A stretch of DNA of 64,000 nt from Hymenobacter lapidarius (GCF_001816145.1 NZ_MDZB01000109.1:1-64000), one strand, 5' to 3'. Shown: positions 25,120 to 34,018, counted from the stretch's first letter. Numbers and translations: made by a program. The notes: generated by a model not told the origin, from the letters alone.

Positions 25120-25893
25120 CTATTGGGCGTTGCTGAACATGGCTTGCAATCCGGGCCAGAGGCGTTTTTTGAGGCTTACGTCGTACTCCACCAAATCGAC
25201 GGTGGCCGACGCCAGGTAGGAGAGGCCTAGCGTGGTGAACAACACGGGCTCGTAAATCTGGGTGTTGCGGATGGTCACGTCAAGCAGATTTTTGCCGAAG
25301 GCAATGATGTGGGTGGCGGCCAGCTCGCGGCGCAGGTTCTGCAACGCCACGGGCAGGTCCGATTCGACGTTTACCAGTACCACATCGGCCATAACTAGGC
25401 CCAGGGCCTGCAGCATTTTGTTCAGAAACACGTTGCGGTGCAGCTTCTGGAATTGCTCATTGGGCAAACGGAACAACAGCAGCACGCCCTGGGCATTGTC
25501 GCCCAGCGTGGAAAACTGCGTGAGCATGACCGGGGGCACCGCTGGCGCGGCAGCCGGCGCCGCTGTCTCCGGGGCCCGGGCTGGTGCCACCAGCCGGGGA
25601 GCCGGCCCGGCGGCCGGCTCCGGGTGAATACCCGGCTGGTTGAAGCCCGAAGCCAGCCGTTCGAGGCCGGCCGTGGGGTTGCTGTAGCTTCTGGAAGGAA
25701 TGGGCAGGGAGGCGGGCGCTAGTGGCGCCGGGGCTACCGCCGGTGCTTTAGGCGCGAGAGGTGCCGTAACTGCCGCTGTCTGGGGCACGGGCGGCGCCAC
25801 AGGAACCGGTGCCTCAGCAGCTGGCTCGGCAGGCAAGTACAGGGTTACATCGGTGTAAAAATTCTGCAGGAAAGCCAACTTTTCAGCGGACAT
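25120..25893 (-). CDS. Conserved-looking protein with long Pro/Ala-rich linker
   Basis: The 257-residue protein is not recognised. A short N-terminal segment (MSAEKLAFLQNFYTDVTLYL) is joined by a Pro/Ala-rich linker (about residues 27-125) to a folded domain. That domain includes FSTLGDNAQGVLLLF, MLQALGLVMADVVLVNVESD, LRRELAATHIIAFGKNLLDV and a YDVSLKKRLW end. There is no signal peptide, so it is cytoplasmic. The layout of a short docking peptide, flexible linker and small globular domain is typical of adaptor or scaffold proteins. The start at 25893 follows the disposition of the thioesterase gene 67 bases upstream, and both may be co-transcribed. Function is unknown. Confidence 0.7.
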   Translation of the reverse strand: MSAEKLAFLQNFYTDVTLYLPAEPAAEAPVPVAPPVPQTAAVTAPLAPKAPAVAPAPLAPASLPIPSRSYSNPTAGLERLASGFNQPGIHPEPAAGPAPRLVAPARAPETAAPAAAPAVPPVMLTQFSTLGDNAQGVLLLFRLPNEQFQKLHRNVFLNKMLQALGLVMADVVLVNVESDLPVALQNLRRELAATHIIAFGKNLLDVTIRNTQIYEPVLFTTLGLSYLASATVDLVEYDVSLKKRLWPGLQAMFSNAQ

Positions 25894-25960
25894 GGCGAGG
25901 AGGCGTTGAAGGGTATTGCAGGGTAAAGTAATGCAAATCGGCGACTTGCGGGGCCCGAAG

Positions 25961-26476
25961 CTAAATCGCAAACAAGGCTTTGAGCTCGGACGCTTCGTCG
26001 GGTTTCATGCGGCCGGCCAGTACCAGGCGCAGCTGCCGCCGGCGCAAGGCCCCATCGTACAGCCGCACTTCATCGTCGGTGGTGGGCACGGCCTCGGGCA
26101 CGTCGATGGGCCTGCCGGCCTGGTCCACGGCCACAAACGTGAAGAAGGCTTCGTTGGTCTTCATTTTGGTGCCGCTGGGAATGTCCTCGGCCCACACATC
26201 GATGTGCACTTCCATGCTGGAGCTGAAGGCGCGCGTGACCTGCGCCTGCAGCGTCACCACGTTGCCGAGGCGGATGGAGTCGCGAAACGACACGTTATCG
26301 ACCGATGCCGTGACCACAATGCGGTTGGAGTGCTTTTGGGCCGCGATGGCGGCGGCAATGTCCATGAGGTGCATCATGCGGCCGCCCATGAGGTTGTTGA
26401 GGGTGTTGGTGTCGTTGGGGAGCACCAACTCGGTCATGATGACGAACGAGTCAGAAACGGGTTTTTGCTTGCGCAT
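25961..26476 (-). CDS. Acyl-CoA thioesterase (hotdog fold)
   Basis: This 171-residue cytoplasmic enzyme hydrolyses acyl-CoA to free acid and CoA. It matches the YciA/BFIT-type hotdog family: VLPNDTNTLNNLMGGRMMHL with the conserved Asn and the active-site region MDIAAAIAAQKHSN, then VTASVDNVSFRDSIRLGNVV, VDVWAED-like strand IDVWAEDIPSG and TNEAFFTFVAVDQAGRP. The start at 26476 (MRKQKPVSDSF) is chosen by family length. A terminator for the upstream pcm gene lies between them, so it is probably transcribed from its own promoter. Confidence 0.9.
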   Translation of the reverse strand: MRKQKPVSDSFVIMTELVLPNDTNTLNNLMGGRMMHLMDIAAAIAAQKHSNRIVVTASVDNVSFRDSIRLGNVVTLQAQVTRAFSSSMEVHIDVWAEDIPSGTKMKTNEAFFTFVAVDQAGRPIDVPEAVPTTDDEVRLYDGALRRRQLRLVLAGRMKPDEASELKALFAI

Positions 26477-26565
26477 GGGGGAGGTATCAGTGGTAAATGG
26501 CGGCGGCGAGGGGTATCCGCACCGGGGCAAAGGTACGGCCCGGCCCCAGCCCGGCCGGGCACCAA

Positions 26566-26592
26566 AAAGCCCCAATTTCGGATTGGGGCTTT
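26566..26592 (-). terminator. Rho-independent terminator of pcm
   Basis: AAAGCCCCAAT (26566-26576) pairs with ATTGGGGCTTT (26582-26592) around a 5-base loop. Read on the minus strand a TTTTT run follows. It lies 63 bases after the pcm stop codon. Confidence 0.8.
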
Positions 26593-26654
26593 CGGGCGAA
26601 GTGTGGCGGGCGCTCAGGCCCGCTAATGCTGCCGTCCCCGGCCGGCGGGTGGGC

Positions 26655-27311
26655 TTACTGCTTCCAGCCGCTGGCCCCGAGCAGCGGCACGAAGCGAAAA
26701 TCCTCAAACTCCTCCCGGATGAAAGACTCGGGGCCTTCCCGGGTCACGCGCAGCATGCGCTGCGTCTGATTGTCGCCCACGGGTATCACCAGCCTGCCGC
26801 CCACACGCAGCTGGCGCAGCAGCGCCGGCGGCAGGCTTGGCGCGCCGGCCGTCACCAGAATGCCATCGAAGGGCGCCCGGTTGGGCAGGCCTAGAGAGCC
26901 GTCGCCGCAATGCAGCGCGGCCGCCCCCGCGCCCAGGGCCGCCAAAAACTGCCGGGTGCGGCCGTACAGCACTTCGTTGAACTCAATGCTGTCAACATGG
27001 GGCGTGAGCTGCAGCAGCACCGCGCACTGGTAGCCCGAGCCGGTGCCCACCTCCAGCACGCGGTCGGTGGGCTGCACGCCCAGCAGCTGGGTTTGGTAGG
27101 CCACGGTGTAGGGCTGCGAAATGGTCTGGCCCTCGCCAATGGGAAACGCCTTGTCCTGGTAAGCGTGGGCCTCAAACGCCGGCGCAAAGAACAAGTGGCG
27201 GGGCACGGCGGCCAGCGCGGCCAGCACCGGCTCGGCGTGGATGCCGCGCTGCCGCAGCTCGCGTACCAGCGCGCGCCGCTGGCCTTGGTGGCGGTAAGTA
27301 TCCTGAAGCAT
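26655..27311 (-). CDS. pcm: Protein-L-isoaspartate O-methyltransferase
   Basis: PCMT repairs damaged proteins by methylating L-isoaspartyl residues with S-adenosylmethionine. The 218-residue protein carries QRRALVRELRQRGI, VPRHLFFAPAFEAHAYQDKA, the typical ISQPYTVAYQTQLL segment, SAM-binding VLEVGTGSGYQCAVLL (about residues 78-93), FDGILVTAGAPSLP and RLVIPVGDNQTQ. Length and motifs match the family. Start 27311 (MLQDTYRHQGQRR) is preferred; the longer frame is antisense to the sugar transferase. The gene diverges from that sugar transferase. Confidence 0.94.
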   Translation of the reverse strand: MLQDTYRHQGQRRALVRELRQRGIHAEPVLAALAAVPRHLFFAPAFEAHAYQDKAFPIGEGQTISQPYTVAYQTQLLGVQPTDRVLEVGTGSGYQCAVLLQLTPHVDSIEFNEVLYGRTRQFLAALGAGAAALHCGDGSLGLPNRAPFDGILVTAGAPSLPPALLRQLRVGGRLVIPVGDNQTQRMLRVTREGPESFIREEFEDFRFVPLLGASGWKQ

Positions 27312-27413
27312 CGAAGCGGCCACAATTATTTGAATTAAGTACTGAATCAGGCTGGTGTTCGGCCCCGAAATGCGGCGAGCGGCCCGGCTTCTTCCCACAA
27401 TACGCGCATGCCC

Positions 27414-27421
27414 TACCTTTG
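27414..27421 (+). promoter_or_regulatory. Putative -7 promoter element of the sugar transferase
   Basis: TACCTTTG fits TAnnTTTG, 53 bases upstream of the ATG at 27474. Confidence 0.5.
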
Positions 27422-27473
27422 CCCGCCCCGGTTTTTGCGTTCCGGACGCTAAAATACTACCCAACCCACCGTT

Positions 27474-28895
27474 TTGCTGCTTATTCGCCGCTACCAATAC
27501 GCCAAGCTCGTGGCTGCCGATTTCGGGGCGGCGTTGCTGGCGTGGATGTGCTTCTTTCTGTTGCGCAAGTATTTGCTCAACGAACTGACGGGCTATCATT
27601 TCAATGCGGCTGCCCTGTTCAACCTCGCCTCCTCTGCCCTGGCCATTGCCATTTTCTGGACCACTCTCTACGTCCTGATTGGGGAGTACCGGGACATTTA
27701 CCGCAAGTCGCGGCTGTCCGAAATCATCCGCCTGGCCCGCGTTTCGCTGTTGGGCGCCATCGTTATCTTTTTTGTCTTACTGCTCGACGACGAAGGCGTG
27801 GTGAACTACCGGCTGTATTACAAGACGATATCGGCCTATTTTCTGGTCCATTTTTCTCTCACGGCCGTGTTGCGTACCTGGGCCGTGAGCAGCGTGCAAC
27901 GCCAGATTCGCAAGGGCCGTATATCCTTTCCTACGCTACTGGTGGGTTCCAATGCTCTTGCGCTCAACACCTTTCGTGAGCTGGAGCGCACCAGCAAGCA
28001 CCTGGGCCTGCAGCTGATAGGCTTCACCTCCATTACCGATACCGTGGACCCCGGCCTGGCCGCCGAGCTGCCCGACCGCGGCTCCTACCACCGACTGCCG
28101 GCGCTGGTGCGCGCCCTCAAAATCGAGCAGATTGTTATTGCCATCGAGCCCAGCGAGCACCGCCTCATTCAGGATATCCTGACCCTGCTGGAGGGCACGC
28201 CAGCCCGCATCAGCATCCTGCCCGACCTCTACCAGATGCTGCTGGGCTCGGTGAAAGTGCACCATTTGTTTGGCACGCCGCTCATCGAAATCAAACACGA
28301 CCTGCTGTCGGTGTGGCAGGGGGTGGTGAAGCGGTTGTTCGACGTGGTGGGCTCGGCCTTGTTTATGGTGCTGGCCAGCTGGGTGTATGCTTTCACGGCC
28401 ATCATGGTCAAGCTGTCGTCGCCCGGCCCGGTGTTTTACCGGCAGGAGCGAATCGGCATCAACGGGCACCCGTTCCGCATCATCAAGTTCCGGTCGATGT
28501 ATCTGGATGCCGAGAAACTGGGCCCCGCGCTCAGCTCCGACCACGACCCCCGCATCACGAAATGGGGCCGGTTCATGCGCAAAGTCCGCCTCGATGAGCT
28601 GCCCCAGTTCTGGAACGTGCTCAAGGGCGACATGAGCGTAGTGGGCCCGCGGCCGGAGCGGCAGTTTTTCATCGACCAGATTGTGAAAATTGCCCCGCAC
28701 TACCGCCACCTGCACCGCGTGCGGCCGGGCCTCACGTCCCTCGGCCAGGTGAAGTACGGCTACGCCGAAACCGTGGCCCAGATGGTGGAGCGGCTCAAAT
28801 TCGACATTCTATACATTGAAAACATGAGCCTGGCCATGGATTTCCGGGTGCTGCTTTACACGCTCAAAATTATTATGGAAGGACGGGGAAAGTAG
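27474..28895 (+). CDS. Polyprenyl glycosylphosphotransferase (initiating sugar transferase)
   Basis: This 473-residue inner-membrane enzyme transfers a sugar-1-phosphate to undecaprenyl phosphate, starting synthesis of an exopolysaccharide or O-antigen unit. The N-terminal half has about four or five membrane helices (LLAWMCFFLLRKYLL, LAIAIFWTTLYVLIG, LLGAIVIFFVLLL), a CoA-binding-like domain (LLVGSNALALNTFRELER, IEQIVIAIEPSE), then another helix (VVGSALFMVLASWVYAF). The C-terminal catalytic domain has SPGPVFYRQERIGINGHPF, KFRSMYLDAE, RKVRLDELPQFWNVLKGDMS, VGPRPER and VRPGLTSLGQV. All conserved motifs are intact. Other polysaccharide genes are absent nearby, so it is an orphan initiating enzyme. 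Confidence 0.92.
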   Translation: MLLIRRYQYAKLVAADFGAALLAWMCFFLLRKYLLNELTGYHFNAAALFNLASSALAIAIFWTTLYVLIGEYRDIYRKSRLSEIIRLARVSLLGAIVIFFVLLLDDEGVVNYRLYYKTISAYFLVHFSLTAVLRTWAVSSVQRQIRKGRISFPTLLVGSNALALNTFRELERTSKHLGLQLIGFTSITDTVDPGLAAELPDRGSYHRLPALVRALKIEQIVIAIEPSEHRLIQDILTLLEGTPARISILPDLYQMLLGSVKVHHLFGTPLIEIKHDLLSVWQGVVKRLFDVVGSALFMVLASWVYAFTAIMVKLSSPGPVFYRQERIGINGHPFRIIKFRSMYLDAEKLGPALSSDHDPRITKWGRFMRKVRLDELPQFWNVLKGDMSVVGPRPERQFFIDQIVKIAPHYRHLHRVRPGLTSLGQVKYGYAETVAQMVERLKFDILYIENMSLAMDFRVLLYTLKIIMEGRGK

Positions 28896-28897
28896 GC

Positions 28898-28992
28898 GCT
28901 TCGCTTAATGAGGAATGAAGAATGAGGAATGAGGAATTGGAGGCGTACGCTAATTCTTCATTCCTCATTCTCAATTCCTCATTAAGCGAAGC
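28898..28992. repeat. Inverted repeat of AATGAGGAAT units, 41-nt arms
   Basis: The left arm (28898-28938) begins GCTTCGCTTAATGAGGAAT and the right arm (28952-28992) ends with its reverse complement ATTCCTCATTAAGCGAAGC. About 38 of the 41 positions pair. The arms consist of repeated AATGAGG / AATGAAG units and the loop is 13 bases. The mnmA promoter motif starts 7 bases after it. It looks like a non-autonomous mobile repeat that now also could terminate the sugar transferase transcript. Confidence 0.8.
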
Positions 28993-28998
28993 GTAAGG

Positions 28999-29006
28999 TA
29001 CCTTTG
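28999..29006 (+). promoter_or_regulatory. Putative -7 promoter element of mnmA
   Basis: TACCTTTG fits TAnnTTTG, 48 bases upstream of the ATG. Its -33 region falls inside the adjacent inverted repeat. Confidence 0.5.
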
Positions 29007-29053
29007 CGGTTGCCAGCCGGAACCATTCAAGTCCCGGGTGAATTGCACCACCT

Positions 29054-30211
29054 ATGAATACCGAAGTAAAAGGACGAGTACTCGTTGCGATGAGCGGCGG
29101 AATTGATTCCAGTGTCGCGGCCGTATTGCTGCACGAGCAAGGCTACGAAGTGGTCGGGATGACCATGAAAACCTGGGACTATGCCAGCGCCGGCGGGTCC
29201 AAAAAAGAAACCGGCTGCTGCTCGCTCGACAGCATCAACGATGCCCGCGACATTGCCGTGCAGCTGGGCTTCCCGCACTACATCATTGATATCCGGGACG
29301 AGTTTGGCGATTTCGTCATCGATAATTTCACCGACGAATACCTCGCCGGCCGCACGCCCAACCCCTGCGTACTCTGCAACACTCACATCAAATGGGACGC
29401 GCTGCTGCGCCGGGCCGACCAGCTTGGCTGCGAGTTCATCGCCACCGGCCACTACGCCAACATCCGTAAGGATGCCGAAACCGGCCGTTTCGTGGTGAGC
29501 AAAGGCCTCGACGAGAACAAGGACCAAAGCTATGCCCTGTGGGGCGTGAGCCAGGCGAGCCTGAGCCGCACGCTGTTCCCGCTGGGCGGCATGCGCAAAA
29601 CCGAGATTTACGACGAAGCCCGGCGGCGCGGCTTCAACGAGCTGGTGAACAAGCCTGAGAGCTACGAAATCTGCTTTATTCCCGACAACGACTACCGGAG
29701 CTTCCTGCGCCGCCGCGTGCCGGGCCTGGAGGCCCGCGTGGCTGGTGGCAATTTCGTGACTAAAAACGGCCGTGTCATTGGCAAGCACGAGGGCTACCCG
29801 TTCTACACCATTGGCCAGCGCAAGGGGCTGGGTGTGGCCCTGGGCTACCCGGCGTTCGTGCTCGAAATACGCCCCGATACCAACGAAGTGGTGCTGGGCA
29901 ACTACGAAGAGCTGGCCAGCACGGCCACCGTGGTCGGCAAGCTCAACATGGGCAAGCTGGCCAGCCTGGCCGGCCAGGGCTTGGTGCCCGCCGTGGTGAA
30001 AGTGCGCTATAACCACGACGGCGCCCCGGCCTTCCTGGAAGAAGTGGACGGCAAAATCCGCGTGTATTTTGAAGCGCCCGTACACGCCATCACCCCCGGC
30101 CAGGCCGCCGTGTTCTACGACGGCCATGACGTGCTGGGCGGCGGCTGGATTGAGCGCCACGTAATAGGGGAATTTCCGCTACCTTTTGCCGCCCTCGCGG
30201 CCGGCCAATAA
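29054..30211 (+). CDS. mnmA: tRNA-specific 2-thiouridylase MnmA
   Basis: MnmA adds sulfur to U34 of the tRNAs for Lys, Glu and Gln. The 385-residue protein has the PP-loop VLVAMSGGIDSSVAAVLL (residues about 9-26), the first catalytic Cys in NPCVLCNTHIKW, EFIATGHYANI, DQSYALWGVSQ, the second Cys in ESYEICFIPDNDYRSF, GHEGYPF-like KHEGYPFYTIGQRKGLGVA and a C-terminal beta-barrel for tRNA binding. All active-site residues are present. It precedes a lipoprotein gene by 30 bases, possibly co-transcribed. Confidence 0.96.
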   Translation: MNTEVKGRVLVAMSGGIDSSVAAVLLHEQGYEVVGMTMKTWDYASAGGSKKETGCCSLDSINDARDIAVQLGFPHYIIDIRDEFGDFVIDNFTDEYLAGRTPNPCVLCNTHIKWDALLRRADQLGCEFIATGHYANIRKDAETGRFVVSKGLDENKDQSYALWGVSQASLSRTLFPLGGMRKTEIYDEARRRGFNELVNKPESYEICFIPDNDYRSFLRRRVPGLEARVAGGNFVTKNGRVIGKHEGYPFYTIGQRKGLGVALGYPAFVLEIRPDTNEVVLGNYEELASTATVVGKLNMGKLASLAGQGLVPAVVKVRYNHDGAPAFLEEVDGKIRVYFEAPVHAITPGQAAVFYDGHDVLGGGWIERHVIGEFPLPFAALAAGQ

Positions 30212-30241
30212 GGCTGCTCCCGTTTTATTCTGCTCCGCTTT

Positions 30242-31048
30242 ATGCTACCTATTTTATCGTCTTTGAACCTGAAGATTAGCGCCAGCCGCGCCGTCGTGGC
30301 TTTCGCTATTGCGGGTGTTGCCCTGGCAATGGCCGGCTGTAAATATGAGTCGGTGCCCGCGCCCGATTCCGGGGCCGGCTACTATCCGGTGGCAGTGGGC
30401 AATTTCTGGACCTACGCCGTGGCCGACTCCATCTGGAGCCAGGCCACGCAGACGGTGCCCAGTGTGGTCACGGCTACGGCTTACCAGTTCAAAGAAACGA
30501 TTACGGAGGAGTTCACCGACGCGGCGGGCAAAAAGGTCTTCCGGCTGGTGCGTTCCAAGCGGCAAGGCACTTCCCAGGAATTCAAGAACGACAGCGTGTT
30601 TGTGTTGAGCGCCACCGGCCAGTCGGTGGTGCTCAATCGAAACAACACGCGCACCTTGGAATTGATATTTCCGGTTCGCGATGGCCGGCTCTGGAACTTC
30701 AATGCCTTCAACAACAACTTCAACGACACCATAACGGCCGAAACCCGCCGCTACAGCCGGGTGGGAGAGCCCTTTACCACCCGGGCAGTGGCCGGCAGCC
30801 CCGCCCAGACGTTCGCCAACACCGTCACCACCGCCAACGCCGGCACTGCGGCCGAAAACAGCCTGCTGAAACGCATTGGCTACCAGCAGGTGTTTGCCAA
30901 AGGAGTAGGCCCGGTTTATCGGCGGCGCGACTACTTCCTCAACTACAACTACACCGACTCCCGCACCGGCAACCAAATTTACGTGCCAGGGTCGTACTTC
31001 TTCGGTTTCTCGCGTCGCGAGACCCTTATCGACTACGGCCCGCGCTAA
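30242..31048 (+). CDS. Putative lipoprotein
   Basis: The 268-residue protein has a long N-terminal signal with the lipobox in VALAMAGCKYES (Cys about residue 34). The mature part is beta-rich: YYPVAVGNFWTYAVADSIWS, YQFKETITEEFTDAAGKKVF, LIFPVRDGRLWNFNAFNN and VGPVYRRRDYFLNYNYT. This YYPxxxGNxWxY start is common among Bacteroidota lipoproteins of unknown role. It lies between mnmA and the T9SS subtilase on the same strand, with gaps of 30 and 43 bases. Function is unknown. Confidence 0.72.
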   Translation: MLPILSSLNLKISASRAVVAFAIAGVALAMAGCKYESVPAPDSGAGYYPVAVGNFWTYAVADSIWSQATQTVPSVVTATAYQFKETITEEFTDAAGKKVFRLVRSKRQGTSQEFKNDSVFVLSATGQSVVLNRNNTRTLELIFPVRDGRLWNFNAFNNNFNDTITAETRRYSRVGEPFTTRAVAGSPAQTFANTVTTANAGTAAENSLLKRIGYQQVFAKGVGPVYRRRDYFLNYNYTDSRTGNQIYVPGSYFFGFSRRETLIDYGPR

Positions 31049-31091
31049 GTGCGCTGGGACGCCTTCCTAACTTATTTCCCGTTCCTGCTAA

Positions 31092-32782
31092 ATGGCAGCT
31101 TCCTCGATTAAATGGCTGATTCTGGTGGTGGCGAGCGGGGCGCTCAGCGTGTTGGCGGCTGCGCCGGCGGCGGGACAGGGCACGGTGCGCCGGCATCTGG
31201 TGTACTTCCGCGACAAGGCCGGTACGCCGTTTACGGTGGCGCAGCCCCAGGCATTTCTGTCGGCGCGGTCGTTGGCGCGCCGCAGCCGGCAGGGCATTGC
31301 CGTGCTGCCCCGCGATTTGCCGGTGAGCCCGGCCTACGTGGCGCAGGTGCGGGGCGTGGCCGGCAAAGTCACGGTGCATTATACCTCGCGCTGGTTCAAC
31401 GCCGCCGTGGTTTCCTGCGATTCTGTGACACTGGGCCGCATTGCGGCGCTGGCCCCGGTGCGTAGCGCCAGCACCCTCAACCGCAGCTTTCAGGCGCACA
31501 CGCCGGTGCCGGCCCCCGCGCAGGTGCCACGCCCGCGGCCCGCACCGCCGCCGCCAGCCGCGCCCAATACGGCCCGGCCTACCGCCAAAACGAGCAGATT
31601 GGCGCCCTGGCCATGCACGACGCCGGCTTCCGGGGCGAAGGCATGCAGATTGCCGTCTTTGATGCGGGCTTTCCGGGGGTCGATAAGATTTCGGCCCTGC
31701 AGCCCCTGTTTCAGGACAAGCGTCTGGCGGGCACCCGCAATTTCGTGGACGGTGGCACCAGTGTTTACATCCGCAACGGCCACGGTACCAACTGCTTGTC
31801 GACCATGGCCGGCAACCAGCCGGGCTTCTACATTGGCAGCGCCCCCAAGGCGACCTTCCACCTGTGCATCACCGAAGACACCAACTCCGAGCACCCCATA
31901 GAAGAAGCCAACTGGCTGGCCGCCGCCGAATACGCCGACTCCGTGGGAGTGGATATCATCAGCTCCTCGCTGGGTTATACCACTTTTGACCGGCCCTCAA
32001 AATCCTATACTTACGCCGACATGAACGGGCGCACGGCCATCAGCACGCGGGCGGCTACGATGGCGGCGCGGGTGGGCATATTGGTGGTGAACGCGGCGGG
32101 CAACGAAGGCGACGACCCCTGGCGCTACATTTCGGCGCCCGCTGATGCCGATTCCATTATCTCGGTCGGTGCCGTGGATTCCCTGGGCAACCGGGCGAAT
32201 TTCAGCTCCTTTGGCCCCACCGTCGACGGACGCATTAAGCCTACGCTGTCGGCCATGGGGCAGGCCGCCGCCGTGCTTTCGCCCAACGGCTCCGCGTTTC
32301 GCGGCAACGGTACTTCCTATGCCTGCCCGGTGCTGGCGGGCATGGCGGCCGGGTTCTGGCAGGCCAATCCCACGCTCACAGCCCAGCAAGTCATTGCGGC
32401 CCTGCGCGCCACGGCCTCACAAAGCGCCGCGCCCAACAACAACCTGGGGTACGGCATTCCGAACTTTGTGACCGCTCACAACGCCATTAACCCCGCCAAA
32501 CCCCTGCAGCCCAACGGCCGGCAGCCTGCCGATGGCCTGGGCCTGTACCCAAACCCCACCGGCGACGGCGCCCTGACGCTGGCCCTGCCCGAGGCGCTGC
32601 GGGGCCAGCCGCTGCGGGTGCGCATCATCGACGGGCGCGGCGCGCTGGTGACGCAGCTGCAGCTGCCGGCGGCCACTGGCAGCGAGGTGGCCCTGCGGCT
32701 GGGCCACCTCGCCAAAGGCGCTTACACCTGCGAGGTGAGCGCCGGGAACACGCGCCGCTCGGCGCGGTTTGTACAGGAGTAG
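31092..32782 (+). CDS. S8 subtilisin-like protease with T9SS sorting domain, frameshifted near 31500-31570
   Basis: This is an exported serine protease for the type IX secretion system. The first frame gives a signal peptide (WLILVVASGALSVLAAAPAA) and an inhibitor-like prodomain (RRHLVYFRDKAGTPFTVAQP, ALAPVRSASTLNRSFQ). In a Pro-codon-rich stretch around 31500-31570 the frame is lost. The protease continues in the -1 frame from YGPAYRQNEQIGALAMHDAG. The catalytic triad is in IAVFDAGFPG (Asp), RNGHGTNC (His) and GNGTSYACPV (Ser). The C-terminus has the type A sorting domain: GLGLYPNPTGDGALTL to TCEVSAGNTRRSARFVQE. One missing base in GC-rich sequence explains the break. Without correction the protein is inactive. 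A terminator follows. Confidence 0.85.
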
Positions 32783-32804
32783 TCCAGATAGTTTTTTTGA
32801 GTGG

Positions 32805-32833
32805 AAAAGGCCGGCGGAAATGCCGGCCTTTTT
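32805..32833 (+). terminator. Rho-independent terminator after the subtilase
   Basis: AAAAGGCCGGC (32805-32815) pairs with GCCGGCCTTTTT (32822-32833) across a six-base loop, ending in a T run. It lies 22 bases after the subtilase stop. Confidence 0.85.
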
Positions 32834-32921
32834 GCATGATTTTACCGTGGATTTTGGCTTGTTTTTGAGGGCGGTATTTCGTAATTTTAAAGCTCAAACC
32901 CACCCTATTTTCTTGCATTAC

Positions 32922-33242
32922 ATGTTGCAAATGATGATTTCCAAGCGCATTGGGCGCCGCCAGTTTCACTTTACGGTGCAGGGCAATAATTTTCATGAAA
33001 CCGTGGCCGAATACGACCGGCTGAGCTTTCCAGACGTGGCCGCGTGCGGCCTCTGCGGCTCCGACAACCTGGACCTGACCAGCCGCGTAGCCCAGGACAA
33101 ATTCAAGTACACCTCCGTGAAGTGCCTGGACTGCCGCGCCGACCTTACTTTCGGCAAAACCCAGAAGGACGACCAGACCGTGTTCCTGCGCCGCCGCGAA
33201 GGTGGGGAACTGGACTGGAAAGCGCTCGAAAAAGCGGTTTAG
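32922..33242 (+). CDS. Small zinc-ribbon protein
   Basis: This 106-residue protein contains ACGLCGSDNLDL and, 30 residues later, VKCLDCRADLTFG: two CxxC pairs that should form a zinc ribbon. The N-terminus (KRIGRRQFHFTVQGNNFHET) is beta-rich, and the tail (DQTVFLRRREGGELDWKALE) charged. It may be a nucleic-acid-binding protein, but no family is recognised. ATG 32922 is used because the frame upstream runs through the subtilase terminator; ATGs at 32931 and 32934 are alternatives. It precedes riboflavin synthase by 112 bases, with a weak hairpin (GAACGGCA / TGCCGTTC, 33279-33308) between. Confidence 0.72.
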   Translation: MLQMMISKRIGRRQFHFTVQGNNFHETVAEYDRLSFPDVAACGLCGSDNLDLTSRVAQDKFKYTSVKCLDCRADLTFGKTQKDDQTVFLRRREGGELDWKALEKAV

Positions 33243-33354
33243 CAAATCATTCGGCCGCCCGGCCGGTTACACCCCCTCGAACGGCATCCTGACAGCAGGG
33301 TGCCGTTCTTTGCGTTACCGCGTGGGGCTGTCCCACTCACTATGCCCCATTTTC

Positions 33355-33945
33355 ATGTTCACCGGAATTATTGAAGCCCTCGGCACCATCGTCGCTGTGG
33401 AGAATCACGGCACCAACCGCCATTTCACCGTCGCGTCGCCTTTTGCCGCCGAGCTTAAAATAGACCAAAGCGTGGCGCACGACGGCGTGTGCCTCACCGT
33501 GGTGGCCGTGGACGCGGCCGCTGGTACCCACGTGGTCACGGCCATTGATGAGACCATGCGCGTGACCAACCTCCTTCAGTGGCAGCCCGAGCGCCACGTC
33601 AACCTGGAGCGCTGCTTGGCCGCTACGGGCCGTTTCGACGGCCACATTGTGCAGGGCCATGTCGACGCCACGGCAACCTGCCTGAGCGTGACCGACCAGC
33701 AGGGCTCCTGGCTGTTCCGGTTTGGGCACGAGCCCGGACCTGGCCGCCTCACCGTGGAAAAAGGCTCCATTTGCGTGAACGGCACCAGCCTGACCTGCTT
33801 CGAAAGCACCGACGACGGCTTCACCGTGGCCATTATCCCGTACACCTACGAGCACACCAGTTTTCAGCAGCTGCGAGCCGGGGAAACTGTGAACCTGGAA
33901 TTTGATATAGTGGGCAAGTACGTGGCCAAGCTGCTGGGTAAATAA
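33355..33945 (+). CDS. ribE: Riboflavin synthase
   Basis: This enzyme dismutates two 6,7-dimethyl-8-ribityllumazine molecules to riboflavin, the last step of riboflavin synthesis. The 196-residue protein has the two-domain lumazine-binding duplication: MFTGIIEALGTIVAVE with HDGVCLTVV in the first, and GHIVQGHVDATATCLS with GSICVNGTSLTCF in the second. The start MFTGII is the family hallmark. A typical member has about 200 residues. No FMN riboswitch is seen upstream, and no other rib genes are adjacent. Confidence 0.95.
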   Translation: MFTGIIEALGTIVAVENHGTNRHFTVASPFAAELKIDQSVAHDGVCLTVVAVDAAAGTHVVTAIDETMRVTNLLQWQPERHVNLERCLAATGRFDGHIVQGHVDATATCLSVTDQQGSWLFRFGHEPGPGRLTVEKGSICVNGTSLTCFESTDDGFTVAIIPYTYEHTSFQQLRAGETVNLEFDIVGKYVAKLLGK

Positions 33946-34018
33946 AAAACGAGCAAAGCGGGGGTGCAACGAATAAGACGGAATGCCGGTCAGGCAGTAA
34001 ACCACAACCTTTTTCGTA

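Noticed and set aside
29027..30160. 377-residue minus-strand frame across mnmA
   Set aside because: Antisense to an intact MnmA with all catalytic motifs.
33243..33354. FMN riboswitch before riboflavin synthase
   Set aside because: Only a short hairpin (GAACGGCA/TGCCGTTC) is present; the multi-helix FMN aptamer sequence blocks are absent.
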